From Mycolicibacter icosiumassiliensis (lineage in GTDB: Bacteria; Actinomycetota; Actinomycetes; Mycobacteriales; Mycobacteriaceae), in the NCBI RefSeq assembly GCF_900078685.2, contig NZ_LT546170.1, positions 703,556 to 767,555 of the forward strand: a stretch of 64,000 bases of DNA, in the 5' to 3' direction. The position numbers and the translations under genes are program-made. The notes beneath the pieces were generated by a model. The model saw only the letters and a program-made list of their open reading frames with translations, was not told the origin of the DNA and did no database searches. Positions within the stretch are counted from its first letter, which is position 1, and every line of letters starts with the position of its first letter. Below are positions 56,010-64,000 of this stretch, piece after piece.

Positions 56010-59000
56010 ATGACTCGTCAGTGCGGCACGAAGCGGAATCGTCGGGTTGCCGGGCTGGGCACGGCGGTGGGGGCATTTCTGGCGTTCGGGGTGACGCCGC
56101 TGGCATCGGCGCCGGTGGCGTCCGCCGAGGGCTTCGGCGACGTGTTCGACATGGCGGTGGCGCCCTTTGTGGATGCGACTACTGGCGCGCTGGATTGGGA
56201 TGCGGTGTTCAGCCCGGCGGCCTGGGACGCGTTCTTCGACCCGGCCCACTGGGACGACGTGCTGGCCGGCGCGGCTGTGGGGTCGGCGAGCTTCGTCCTC
56301 CCGGACCCGACGACGTTGATGGACAACTGGGTGTACACCCCGCTGTACGCCGGTATCGATTGGCTGGTCAACAGCTCTTGGTTGGCGCCGATCGTCGACG
56401 GGGCCAACCACTTCAGTGAGGCGCTGGGGTTGGGCCAGATGCTCGGCGACGGTGCGGCGGGTACAGCGGAGTCTGCCGCTGGTGGCGCGGGGGGCTGGCT
56501 GTTCGGTGATGGCGGGGCCGGCTGGGACAACACCGAGGTCAACGGTGTCGGTGGTGCCGGGGGAGCGGCCGGATTCTTCGGCAACGGCGGTGTTGGCGGC
56601 AGGGCAGTGGGCGCTGGGCTTGATGGAAATAGTGGGGACGGCGGCGCGGGAGGCGCAGGCGGTGCCGCAGGTATCGGTGGCATCGGGCATGAGTATGTAA
56701 GCCATGTTGGCGGAACCGGAGGACGCGGAGGAATCGGCGGTGCCGGCGGTACCGGCGGTAATGGCGGTGCCGCTACGGGAACAGGGCATGCCGGAAATGG
56801 TGGCGCCGGGGGCGCTGGGAGCGTCGGGGGAACCGGCGGCGTGGCTGAAGGCGTTACCAGCAACAGCGGTGGCGCCGGAGGAACCGGCGGCTTGGGCGGC
56901 AATGGCGGTGCCGGTGGCCAGACCACCGGATCAGGAAATGCCGGCAATGGCGGCGCCGGAGGTGTCGGAGGCGGCGGCGGTACCGGTGGTGTAGGCCGCG
57001 CTAATGGAGACGGCGGTGCTGCAGGCCAAGGGGGGGCAGGCGGAATCGGCGGTGGCTCAACGGGCTCCGGTAACGCTGGTGCCGGCGGTGTCGGCGGCCG
57101 GGGTGGAGCGGGCGGCACAAATGGGACCGCATACGGCAACGGAGGTAACGGTGGCAAAGGCGGTGCCGGCGGCGACGGTGGTACCGCCGAAGGATCGGGT
57201 AGTGGCGGCGCCGGTGGCTCAGGGGGTAGGGGTGGCGCAGGCGGGAACGGTACCAGTGACCAGAAGTATGTGGATGGGCGATACGGCGGCAATGGGGGAG
57301 ATGGCGGTAACGGTGGCAAGGGTGGGAACGCACTCGGTGCCGGCAACGCCGGCAACGGTGGATCTGGGGGGGCCAGCGGCGACGGCGGCAACGGCGCCAG
57401 TGGCGGTGGTGCCGGGGGGGCGGGCGGCTTCTTCGGCATCGGCGGGGCTGGCGGTGCCGGCGGCGAGGGCGGGGCCGGTGGTGTCGGCGGGACCGGTGGT
57501 TGGTACATGGGCGTCGGTGGCGCCGGTGGTGACGGTGGCGACGGACTGAACGGCGGCGTCGGTGGCGCCGGCGGCGCTGGGATCGGCTGGATGCTGGGTA
57601 TCGGTGGCGCCGGTGGTGACGGCGGCGACGGCAGCCACATCGGCGGCAACGGTGGTGACGGCGGCAACGGCTCGATGTGGTTCGGCAGCGGCGGGGACGG
57701 CGGAGATGCCGGAAACGGCGTCTACCAAGCACAGGGTGATCTGCCCGCCCTGGGTGGGGCCGGCGGCGTCGCCGGTTCGATGGGCACTCACGGCGCGGTT
57801 GGCCACTTCGGCACGCTGGAGGGCTCCCCGGCGAAGGCTCCGGCAGAACTCGGCACCGCCGGTCAATGGATCGTGGATATGGACGGCCGGGTGGTGATCC
57901 TGCACGGTGTCAACCAGGTGTACAAGTCGCCTCCGTTCACCCCCGGCGGCAACGGCTTCGGCGACGACGACGCCGCATTCCTGGCTGCCAACGGCTTCAC
58001 CTCGGTGCGGCTGGGCGTGTACTGGTCTGAGATTGAGCCGCAGCCCGGGGTGTACGACTTCGCCTACCTGGAATCGGTCAGGGAGACCATCGCCGCTCTC
58101 AAGGCGCACGGCATCGTCAGCGTCATCGATATGCACCAGGACCTCTACAACCAGGAGATCGGTGGCCAGGGCGCGCCGGACTGGGCGACACTGTTCAACC
58201 CCAAGGACAGCGATACCGGCCATCCGTTCCCGTTCGTCTACGCCCTCAACCCGGCGCAGAATCAGGCTTGGGATGCGTTCTGGAACAACCAGAAGGCGGA
58301 CGGCATCGGGCTGCAGAACGCCTATGCCCGGATGTGGCAGACCGTCGCCGACTACCTGGGCGGCACCCCCGGCGTGGTCGGCTACGAGATCATGAACGAG
58401 CCGTGGCCCGGCGCGTCGTGGTTGGGCAGCCTGCTCGGCGACTCGCACTTCGACACCCAGACGCTGACGCCCTTCTACGACCAGGTGATCGCGGCGATCC
58501 GGTCGGTGGACTCCAGCACCACGGTGTACTACGAGCCGAACGTGTTGTTCGGCAACGCAATCGGGTTCACCCACCTAGGCAAGGTCGACGACGACAACGC
58601 CGTCTTCGCGTTCCACGACTACTGCATCTTCGACGCCCTCGGCGGCGGCAGCGCCACCGGCTGCTCACTGTGGGACGGCTGGATCAACGACGGCGCACAG
58701 CAGTACAGCGACCGCTACGACGTCCCCGCAGTGGTCACCGAATTCGGCGCCACCCACAACATCCCGACCATTGCCAGCCAGCTGAATTCGATCAACCCCC
58801 ACATGTTCGGCTGGCTGTACTGGGGCTACACCAACGAGGCGGGCTCGCTGGTGCACAACACCAACCTGCCGCCGACCGGCAGCAACGTCGACGAGCCGAT
58901 CGTGGCGGCGCTGGCCCAGCCGTACCCGCAGGTGATCGCCGGAATCCCGAACAGCTGGTCGTTCTCGGGTGGTGTCTTCTCGTTCAGCTACTCCACGGCG

Positions 59001-59012
59001 ATGGCCCCGTGA
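56010..59012 (+). CDS. Secreted PGRS-type protein fused to a GH5 glycoside hydrolase
   Basis: A 1000-residue modular protein. Residues 1-40 (RRVAGLGTAVGAFLAFGVTP...ASAEG) are a Sec-type signal peptide, not a PE domain. Residues 40-160 form a unique Trp/Asp-rich region. Residues 160-600 are Gly-Gly-Ala/Asn PGRS repeats. Residues 609-1000 are a GH5 domain with the acid/base Glu797 in YEIMNEPWPG, the nucleophile Glu911 in VVTEFGATHN, IDMHQDLYNQE, and a C-terminal beta module. The GH5 part most resembles endoglycoceramidase-type enzymes, which cleave glycolipids, but this is a fold-level call. The ATG at 56010 has GAGAGGGG about 11 bp upstream. The repeat region may vary between strains. Confidence 0.9.
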   Translation: MTRQCGTKRNRRVAGLGTAVGAFLAFGVTPLASAPVASAEGFGDVFDMAVAPFVDATTGALDWDAVFSPAAWDAFFDPAHWDDVLAGAAVGSASFVLPDPTTLMDNWVYTPLYAGIDWLVNSSWLAPIVDGANHFSEALGLGQMLGDGAAGTAESAAGGAGGWLFGDGGAGWDNTEVNGVGGAGGAAGFFGNGGVGGRAVGAGLDGNSGDGGAGGAGGAAGIGGIGHEYVSHVGGTGGRGGIGGAGGTGGNGGAATGTGHAGNGGAGGAGSVGGTGGVAEGVTSNSGGAGGTGGLGGNGGAGGQTTGSGNAGNGGAGGVGGGGGTGGVGRANGDGGAAGQGGAGGIGGGSTGSGNAGAGGVGGRGGAGGTNGTAYGNGGNGGKGGAGGDGGTAEGSGSGGAGGSGGRGGAGGNGTSDQKYVDGRYGGNGGDGGNGGKGGNALGAGNAGNGGSGGASGDGGNGASGGGAGGAGGFFGIGGAGGAGGEGGAGGVGGTGGWYMGVGGAGGDGGDGLNGGVGGAGGAGIGWMLGIGGAGGDGGDGSHIGGNGGDGGNGSMWFGSGGDGGDAGNGVYQAQGDLPALGGAGGVAGSMGTHGAVGHFGTLEGSPAKAPAELGTAGQWIVDMDGRVVILHGVNQVYKSPPFTPGGNGFGDDDAAFLAANGFTSVRLGVYWSEIEPQPGVYDFAYLESVRETIAALKAHGIVSVIDMHQDLYNQEIGGQGAPDWATLFNPKDSDTGHPFPFVYALNPAQNQAWDAFWNNQKADGIGLQNAYARMWQTVADYLGGTPGVVGYEIMNEPWPGASWLGSLLGDSHFDTQTLTPFYDQVIAAIRSVDSSTTVYYEPNVLFGNAIGFTHLGKVDDDNAVFAFHDYCIFDALGGGSATGCSLWDGWINDGAQQYSDRYDVPAVVTEFGATHNIPTIASQLNSINPHMFGWLYWGYTNEAGSLVHNTNLPPTGSNVDEPIVAALAQPYPQVIAGIPNSWSFSGGVFSFSYSTAMAP

Positions 59013-59024
59013 GCCCGGTCGCCG

Positions 59025-59140
59025 GCGGTTAGCGAGGCTCGACGCAGGAGAGCCGAAGCTGGACCGCCGCATCCGACCGAGCGGTTAGCTGGCTCGACGC
59101 AGGAGAGCCGAAGCTGGACCGCCGCATCCGACCGCGCGGC
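59025..59140. repeat. Two tandem ~55-bp direct repeats after the PGRS-GH5 gene
   Basis: A unit beginning GCGGTTAGC and containing CTCGACGCAGGAGAGCCG runs from 59025 to 59080 and again from 59081 to 59135, with a third partial start (GCGGCTAATGC) reaching the stop of the CPBP gene. The copies differ only at a few junction bases. Function is unknown; a terminator role is not obvious. Confidence 0.9.
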
Positions 59141-59892
59141 TAATGCAGCCAACTCAAATGGTCGGCGAGCAGCGCGTACCCGACGAACGCCACGGTGTCG
59201 ATCAGCGCGTGCGCCAGGACCAGCGGCCACAGCCGTCCGGTGCGCTGCCAGGTGTAGCCAAACACCAGGCCCATGGCGACATTGCCCAGCCCGGCGCCGA
59301 AACCTTGATAGAGGTGGTAGGCGCCGCGGAGTAGGGCGGAACAGGCCAGCGCCACGCGCGGCGAAACCCGTAGCTGCCGGAGCCGGGTCAGCAGGTAGCC
59401 GACCACGATCACTTCCTCGGCGAACGCGTTGGCGAACGCGATCACGATCAGCATCGGAGCGCGCCACCAGGTGTCGTTGATCGCCGCGGGAATGACGTCG
59501 GCGTTGAGGCCCAGGCTCCGTGCCAGCAGGTACAGGCCCAGGCCGGGCAGTCCGATCAGAGCCGCCAGACCGAGTGCGCCGGCCAGGTCGGTGCGGCTGG
59601 GCCGACTGCTTAGCCCGATGCGGGCGGGCCCGACGCCGCTGCGCCACAACAGATAGATAGCCAGCGCACCCCAGGCGATCAGCTGTACGGCCCAGGCGGC
59701 ATTGAGGCCGAGGTCGATCAGGTCGAAGTAGGACCGGCGCGGGTTCAGGGCGATCCGCTGGGCGCTGAGGTCACGCAGTACCGCGTCGGCGAGCTGCAGA
59801 ATCGCGGTGACGGCGCTGAGTCCGTAGGTGACCGCCAGTACCAGGATGATCTCCAGGCGCAGGGCACGCCGCGGGGCCTGGGGCTCGGTCAC
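59140..59892 (-). CDS. CPBP (CAAX-like) intramembrane metalloprotease family protein
   Basis: A 250-residue membrane protein with about seven or eight helices. The ABI/CPBP motifs are recognisable: motif 1 as FAEEVIVVGYLLTRL (Glu-Glu pair, but lacking the usual FRG), motif 2 as RGAYHLYQGFGAG (His), and motif 3 as HALIDTVAF. The departure from EExxxR in motif 1 makes activity uncertain. The start is GTG at 59892. Bacterial CPBP proteins act in peptide processing or immunity; the context offers no substrate. Confidence 0.85.
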   Translation of the reverse strand: MTEPQAPRRALRLEIILVLAVTYGLSAVTAILQLADAVLRDLSAQRIALNPRRSYFDLIDLGLNAAWAVQLIAWGALAIYLLWRSGVGPARIGLSSRPSRTDLAGALGLAALIGLPGLGLYLLARSLGLNADVIPAAINDTWWRAPMLIVIAFANAFAEEVIVVGYLLTRLRQLRVSPRVALACSALLRGAYHLYQGFGAGLGNVAMGLVFGYTWQRTGRLWPLVLAHALIDTVAFVGYALLADHLSWLH

Positions 59893-59977
59893 ACTGAGCC
59901 ACGGTAGCCGCCGGGTTGATGGCTGGGCTTATGGCGGCGACCTGCTTCGCCCGGCTTCGCCACGCTTGCAATCGCCG

Positions 59978-60817
59978 CTACTGCTCCTGGCGGCGGGCCT
60001 GCAGCCCGTTGAGAAACGGGCAGCCCATCAGTGCGCGCACCGCCCGGTTCAAGCTCAGCACATCCTCGACCGGCCGCGGGAAGCTCAGCCGGACGTCGCG
60101 GTCCCCGTCGGGGGCCTCCACCCGCAACCACATGCCGTAGCGGTCCACGGCCAGTGGGCGGGCCTGTCCGCGGCGCAGCTGCGGCGGCAGTTTGGCGGCG
60201 GCGAGTCGGGCGACCATGTCGGGGTGCGCCGAGTCCAGGTGCTGCAGCCAATGCGCCTCGATCGCGCAGAACGGATCGGGGCGGGCGGCCAGCAGCTCAT
60301 GCACGTCGACCGCCTCGGCTCCCGAGGCGTCGGCCAGCACCGCCGACTCGGGCGTCAGCCGCAGCAGGGCGTAGTCGACATCGGAATCGCTGCTGTCCGG
60401 TGCGCCCCCATCGCGGCAGTGAGATACCGAGCGCGGCGAGACCACCTGGAGCAGAGCAGGATTCGGGTCCACCGCCGCGATCCGGTCAAGGAGTATGGAG
60501 ATCTCGCGGTCGGGCACCGGGCGCAGCAGGCCCCGGATCCACACCAGCGCACGCACTCGTTCGCGCAGCTGCAGCGGTGCATGATCGGTCAGCTCCAGCA
60601 TCGCCTGCACGCCGGACTCAGCCGCGGCCTGCGCGACCGGGTCCTCGACGGGAACCGCGACCACCAGAGATCCGTCCCGCAGCAGGTGGCAGACCGGTGC
60701 GTTGACCGGTGCGGCGTCTGCGGCGTCGGCGATCGCCAAGAGGGCTTGACCCCGGATACAGGCGCTGCGAATCCGCTCGGCGGACGTCGGGACGGTTGCT
60801 GCTGTAGTCGGGGCCAT
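59978..60817 (-). CDS. Iron-regulated DUF2470-type protein (Rv3839-like)
   Basis: A 279-residue protein. The N-terminal half has LLRDGSLVVAVPVEDP and RVRALVWIRGLLRPVP. The C-terminal half is a DUF2470 domain, VHELLAARPDPFCAIEAHWLQHLDSAHPDMV, whose relatives occur in haem-binding HugZ-type proteins. The ATG at 60817 has AAAGGTG upstream. A strong IdeR box lies just before it, as at Rv3839, which IdeR represses. A role in haem or iron handling is inferred. Confidence 0.85.
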   Translation of the reverse strand: MAPTTAATVPTSAERIRSACIRGQALLAIADAADAAPVNAPVCHLLRDGSLVVAVPVEDPVAQAAAESGVQAMLELTDHAPLQLRERVRALVWIRGLLRPVPDREISILLDRIAAVDPNPALLQVVSPRSVSHCRDGGAPDSSDSDVDYALLRLTPESAVLADASGAEAVDVHELLAARPDPFCAIEAHWLQHLDSAHPDMVARLAAAKLPPQLRRGQARPLAVDRYGMWLRVEAPDGDRDVRLSFPRPVEDVLSLNRAVRALMGCPFLNGLQARRQEQ

Positions 60818-60833
60818 CAATCACCTTTCGAAG

Positions 60834-60852
60834 TGAGGTAAGCCTAACTTAA
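60834..60852. promoter_or_regulatory. IdeR box upstream of the Rv3839-like gene
   Basis: TGAGGTAAGCCTAACTTAA matches 17 of 19 positions of the IdeR consensus when W/S positions are allowed. It begins 17 bp before the ATG, so bound IdeR would cover the promoter or leader and repress. Confidence 0.88.
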
Positions 60853-61016
60853 TTAATGACCCCGATGGGCGCAACAGGAATGGCGGAATCCGATCGCGCT
60901 GCCGCCTCCCGCCGAACGTGACGGTGGCGGCACCTTCGAGGGGCGAACGTGTAGCTGACTTCGCGCTCGCACCGCCGGTGAGCGCGTCGGCGGGCCGCGG
61001 CCGATAGGGTTGTCCG

Positions 61017-61883
61017 GTGACCCGCATCAGCTATCTCGGCCCGGCGGGGACCTTCACCGAAGCGGCGCTGCTCGCGTTGACGGGCGCCGGACGGGTTCCC
61101 GGCGCCGACCTTCAACCGGTGCCGGCCGAGAGCACGCCGGCCGCGCTCGAGGCGGTGCGCTCCGGCGCCGCCGACTACGCGTGTGTGCCGATCGAGAACT
61201 CGATCGAGGGCGGGGTGACGCCCACCCTGGACGGGCTCGCGGTCGGGTCGCCGTTACAGATATTCGCCGAAACCGCCCTGGACGTCTCGTTCTCGGTCGT
61301 TGTCGCGCCGGGCCGCGGCGAGGCGGACATTCGTACGGTGGCCGCCCATCCGGTGGCGGGCGCCCAGCTGCGGCGCTGGCTAGCCGAGCACCTACCCGGG
61401 GCTCAGATCGTACCCGCCAACTCCAATGCCGCTGCGGCGCAGCAGGTCTACGACGGTGAGGTGGATGCCGGGGTGAGTACCGCGCTGGCTGCTCGGCAGC
61501 GCGGGCTGGTGACGCTGGCCGAGGGTGTCATCGACGAACCCAACGCCCGAACGCGCTTCGTGCTGGTGGGCCCCCCGGCGTCGCCGCCGGCGCGCACCGG
61601 CTCCGACCGAACGTCGGTGGTGCTGCGCCTCGACAACGCGCCCGGAGCGCTGGCGGCAGCCCTGACCGAGTTCGGAAGTCGAGGAATCGATCTGACGCGC
61701 ATCGAGTCCCGGCCGACCCGCACCGAGCTGGGCACCTACCTGTTCTTCCTGGACTGCGTCGGACACATCGACGACGAAGCGGTCGCCGAGGCGCTGCAGG
61801 CCCTGCGCCGCAGCTGCGCCGACGTCCGTTACCTGGGCTCCTGGCCTATCGGGCCCGCGGCTCGATGCGGGGCGGTCTCGTGA
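61017..61883 (+). CDS. pheA: Prephenate dehydratase
   Basis: A 288-residue enzyme converting prephenate to phenylpyruvate. The periplasmic-binding-like catalytic region opens with ISYLGPAGTFTEAALL and contains VPIENSIEGGVTPTLDGL and the catalytic NARTRFVLVG (TRF). A C-terminal ACT domain (about 195-275) has GIDLTRIESRPTR, the Phe-binding ESRP motif, implying feedback control. The start is GTG at 61017. No chorismate mutase domain is fused, as expected in mycobacteria. Confidence 0.95.
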   Translation: MTRISYLGPAGTFTEAALLALTGAGRVPGADLQPVPAESTPAALEAVRSGAADYACVPIENSIEGGVTPTLDGLAVGSPLQIFAETALDVSFSVVVAPGRGEADIRTVAAHPVAGAQLRRWLAEHLPGAQIVPANSNAAAAQQVYDGEVDAGVSTALAARQRGLVTLAEGVIDEPNARTRFVLVGPPASPPARTGSDRTSVVLRLDNAPGALAAALTEFGSRGIDLTRIESRPTRTELGTYLFFLDCVGHIDDEAVAEALQALRRSCADVRYLGSWPIGPAARCGAVS

Positions 61884-62569
61884 GCGGGCGGCTGGTGCTG
61901 CTGCGCCACGGGCAGTCCTACGGCAACGTCGACCGTCGACTCGACACCCGCCCACCGGGTTCGGAGCTGACCCCGCTCGGCCGTGACCAGGCCAGGGCGT
62001 TCGCCGCCGAGGGCATCCACCGTCCGATTCTGGTCGCCCATTCGGTGGCCACCCGCGCCGTTCAGACCGCCGCGGAGATCAGCGGCCGGCTCGGCGTGAC
62101 CGCCCGCGCGCTCGACGGCATCCACGAGGTACAGGCCGGTGAGCTGGAGAACCGCAGCGACGACGAAGCGATCGCCGAGTTCAACGCGATCTATCAACGT
62201 TGGCACTCCGGCGAGCCGGGAGTCGCCTTGCCCGGCGGCGAGTCGGCCGAACAGGTGCTCGACCGCTACCTACCGGTCGTCACCGACCTGCGGATGCGCT
62301 ACCTCGACGATGACGACTGGACCGGGGACATCGTCGTCGTCAGCCACGGCGCGGCGATTCGCCTGGCGGCAGCGACGCTGGCGGGTGTGGACGGCAGCTT
62401 CGTGCTGGAGAACCACCTGGAGAACGCCACCGCCGTGGTGCTGGCCCCGATCACCGACGGCCGGTGGAGCTGTGTGCAGTGGGGCTCGTTGACGCCGCCG
62501 TTCTATCCCGAACCGCACCCGGATCCCGTCGGCGACGCGCTGCGGTCTGACACCGACCCGATGGGCTAG
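61880..62569 (+). CDS. Histidine-phosphatase (phosphoglycerate-mutase-like), Rv3837c-like
   Basis: A 229-residue histidine phosphatase. The catalytic His is in LVLLRHGQSYGNVDRRLD, the second His in VVSHGAAIRLAAATL, and Arg/Glu residues in AHSVATRAVQTA. GTG 61880 overlaps the pheA stop (GTGA), so coupling is likely; ATG 61865 is an in-frame alternative. It is not a canonical GpmA and acts on an unknown phosphoester. The next gene overlaps its end by 4 bp, tail to tail. Confidence 0.88.
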   Translation: MSGRLVLLRHGQSYGNVDRRLDTRPPGSELTPLGRDQARAFAAEGIHRPILVAHSVATRAVQTAAEISGRLGVTARALDGIHEVQAGELENRSDDEAIAEFNAIYQRWHSGEPGVALPGGESAEQVLDRYLPVVTDLRMRYLDDDDWTGDIVVVSHGAAIRLAAATLAGVDGSFVLENHLENATAVVLAPITDGRWSCVQWGSLTPPFYPEPHPDPVGDALRSDTDPMG

Positions 62570-62835
62570 ACGGCCAGCGCGTACACCTGCGCGCAGCGGC
62601 ACCCGACCGCCTCGCAGTCCAGCGCGAACGAGTGTGGCAGTACCTCGCCCGGGCAACCGTCCTCGGTGCACTCCGCAGCCTGCTGTACGTGGTGGATGAG
62701 GGTGCCGTGGCAGTGCTCCAGCCCCGCCCGGCAGTCTCGGCATTCGACGGTGTTGGTCATCAGCGCCATCATCCACCACGGATCGTTGTTCGCGGCCTGT
62801 TCTCGAAGCGTGTCGGGCACCCGACGCTGCTCCAC
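62566..62835 (-). CDS. Small Cys-rich protein
   Basis: Up to 89 residues; an internal Met (MMALMTNTVECRDCR) is a possible later start. It contains CRDCRAGLEHCHGTLIHH, ECTEDGCPGE and DCEAVGCRC, giving at least eight Cys plus several His, which suggests zinc or other metal binding. Position next to the phosphatase matches Rv3836 in order, but Rv3836 is longer, so identity is tentative. Confidence 0.65.
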   Translation of the reverse strand: MEQRRVPDTLREQAANNDPWWMMALMTNTVECRDCRAGLEHCHGTLIHHVQQAAECTEDGCPGEVLPHSFALDCEAVGCRCAQVYALAV

Positions 62836-63170
62836 CTGGGCGCTCCCTAGTTCATTTTACCGGGCGTCCTGCCGCCTCTCCGGCATAGATTCCGCACGTC
62901 AATATATAGGTAATCATTACTGTTTGGCCGCGGGATAGGTCGGACCTCCCAGGTTTCCTGAGAGCTTGAGAAGTGATCTTGCTCGCACGAAAATTTTTTA
63001 AATTTCTTATATCCGCAGGAAGCCGTGCGCTTTGGTCCAGGTTGAGGCCGTGATCGCGACCGAAACTGGCCACCTTAAGGCGGCCAACCCACCTAGCTAC
63101 TGGTTTAATGCTTGCTGAGAAAGGCCAGTCGCACGTCGGCCGAAGAAACAAACAGGGGAGTAATCAGCAA
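62836..63170. other. Upstream region of the PGRS gene with AT-rich tract
   Basis: A 335-bp non-coding region. It contains an AT-rich stretch, AAAATTTTTTAAATTTC (62989-63005), very rare in this G+C-rich sequence, and a TATATA segment near 62903. The longest open frame here (62852-63151, minus) has no coding features. It probably holds the promoter of the second PGRS gene. Confidence 0.65.
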
Positions 63171-64000
63171 ATGACTCAAGGTCACGGCGCTCGTTCGAGC
63201 AAGATCCGTCGGCGCGCAGCTGCCGCAGGCACCGCAGTCGGGGCATTTCTGGCACTGGGGATGACCCCGTTGGCCGTTACGCCGGCGGCGCACGCGGAGG
63301 TCGACTTCGACTTCGGGCTCGACACGATGTTCGACGCGCTCTTGCAGCCGCTGGGTTTTGACATCAGCGACTTGACGCTGAGTGACGTTCCGATGCCCGC
63401 CGCCGACTACGGCTTCCCGGATGACCCGTTCGGCTTCATCAACGAAACCGTGTGGGAGATCTACGGCGGCATCTACGGCGGCATTCACAGCATCGGCGAC
63501 ATGGTGATGCCGCTGTTCGACATCGTCAACCCGCTCTTTGCCTTCGGTGGCGCGTGCGGCCTGGTCTGCGACGGCGCCGGCGCCTACCTGAACAGCGACG
63601 GCGACCTGGTGGCGGCGACCAACGGTGGTTGGTTGTTCGGTGATGGTGGCAGCGGCATTGTCTGGGCCAACCCCGACGACCATTCGCTCGGCCAGCTGGC
63701 CGGCTCTGAAGGTGGCACTGCGTACCTGATCGGTAATGGCGGCGTCGGCGGTGCTGGCGCTAACGCGACCTTCGACGGTGAGGCCGGCACGGCGGCTGCA
63801 GCCGGCTTCGGCGGCGGTAACGGCGGCATCCTGATGGGCAACGGTGGTGTCGGTGGCCTCGGCGGCAACGGCCTTGATGGCGCCCTCGCGGCCTACACCT
63901 CGGGTGGTAATGGCGGCGTCGGTGGCGCGGCGGGCTTCTTGTTCGGTGACGGTGGAGCGGGCGGCGTCGGTGGTAACGGCGGCACCGGTGCCGCGGGAAC
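63171..64000 (+). CDS. Secreted PGRS-type protein, partial
   Basis: The gene continues past the window. It starts at ATG 63171 with AGGGGAG about 10 bp upstream. Its signal peptide, RRAAAAGTAVGAFLALGMTP...AHAEV, is nearly the same as that of the PGRS-GH5 protein. A 130-residue unique region (ending NGGWLFGDGGSGIVW) follows, then Gly-Gly-Ala/Asn PGRS repeats with ILMGNGGVGGLGGNG. There is no PE domain. The C-terminus, which could hold an enzyme domain like its sister's, is not visible. The shared signal-peptide and GGWLFGDGG boundary define a family within this window. Confidence 0.88.
   Translation, partial: MTQGHGARSSKIRRRAAAAGTAVGAFLALGMTPLAVTPAAHAEVDFDFGLDTMFDALLQPLGFDISDLTLSDVPMPAADYGFPDDPFGFINETVWEIYGGIYGGIHSIGDMVMPLFDIVNPLFAFGGACGLVCDGAGAYLNSDGDLVAATNGGWLFGDGGSGIVWANPDDHSLGQLAGSEGGTAYLIGNGGVGGAGANATFDGEAGTAAAAGFGGGNGGILMGNGGVGGLGGNGLDGALAAYTSGGNGGVGGAAGFLFGDGGAGGVGGNGGTGAAG

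Noticed and set aside
56018..57667. Long Pro-rich open frame on the minus strand over the PGRS region
   Set aside because: It is the antisense of Gly-rich repeats; G+C-rich GGN codons leave the complement free of stops. No start signal or domain.
56500..57800. Repeats that could suggest a CRISPR array
   Set aside because: They are in-frame GGA/GGN codon repeats without regular spacers; no cas genes in the window.
62852..63151. 99-residue minus-strand frame upstream of the second PGRS gene
   Set aside because: Runs through AT-rich promoter-like DNA, with no ribosome site and no coding bias.

Overview
The window is high-GC actinobacterial DNA from a mycobacterium. The evidence is an MmpS/MmpL pair, an antigen 85 mycolyltransferase, a carboxylic acid reductase, EthA/EthR, EspR, an EspI-like ATPase, IdeR-type iron boxes and glycine-rich PGRS proteins. 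Gene order follows two blocks I recall from M. tuberculosis H37Rv: Rv0110-Rv0130 (about 11-26.6 kb) and Rv3860-Rv3836 (about 26.6-62.8 kb). Both also hold genes not present there. Sec-signal PGRS proteins and a Mn-type SodA residue suggest an environmental or nontuberculous species; this is inference.

Layout. 1-8.2 kb: a minus-strand mmpS-mmpL-FAD oxidoreductase-SnoaL-mycothiol-dependent enzyme-MMPL cluster, with a divergent TetR and an operator-like repeat. 8.4-14 kb: a secreted PE-PPE-domain hydrolase with a fresh 45-bp tandem duplication, a small secreted protein, a methyltransferase, a rhomboid protease and an O-acyltransferase. 14.2-17.7 kb: carboxylic acid reductase. 18-26.7 kb: L,D-transpeptidase, DUF2231 protein, FusA2, PepA, DUF1275 protein, FbpC, a class III CoA-transferase and HtdZ. 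26.6-35.6 kb: an EspI-like ATPase and an ammonium assimilation set (glnA paralogue, gltB, gltD). 35.6-40.6 kb: a TetR-controlled SsuABC/NrtABC-like uptake operon with an acyl-CoA-dehydrogenase-like enzyme and a DUF4242 protein. 40.9-45.7 kb: an F420-type oxidoreductase, a membrane protein, ethR (frameshifted), ethA, a broken yggS-like gene and rraA. 45.7-51.5 kb: Hns-like protein, CopC/YcnI copper-type genes, DUF6474 protein, EspR, a GDT1-family transporter, an Rv3847-like protein, SodA and a 52-residue membrane protein. 51.5-52.06 kb: an intergenic region with a DnaA-box cluster and 17-bp repeats. 52-62.8 kb: a zinc-ribbon membrane protein, a broken glpQ1, BfrB, an LCP enzyme, a PGRS-GH5 fusion, a CPBP protease, an Rv3839-like protein, PheA, a phosphoglycerate-mutase-like enzyme and a Cys-rich protein. 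The window ends inside a second signal-peptide PGRS gene.

The most unusual observations are these. (1) Two large secreted PGRS proteins have a Sec-type signal peptide instead of a PE domain, and one carries a complete GH5 glycosidase with both catalytic glutamates. (2) Three genes broken within 12 kb: ethR by an apparent one-base deletion, yggS by a 38-bp inverted copy of its own downstream sequence, and glpQ1 by a 40-bp micro-inversion between 10-bp inverted repeats. (3) Four DnaA-box-like sequences in 100 bp beside palindromic 17-bp repeats, far from any dnaA gene. (4) A junction that joins the two H37Rv blocks, which lie on opposite sides of oriC there. (5) Clear operator-like palindromes for three divergent regulator/target pairs.
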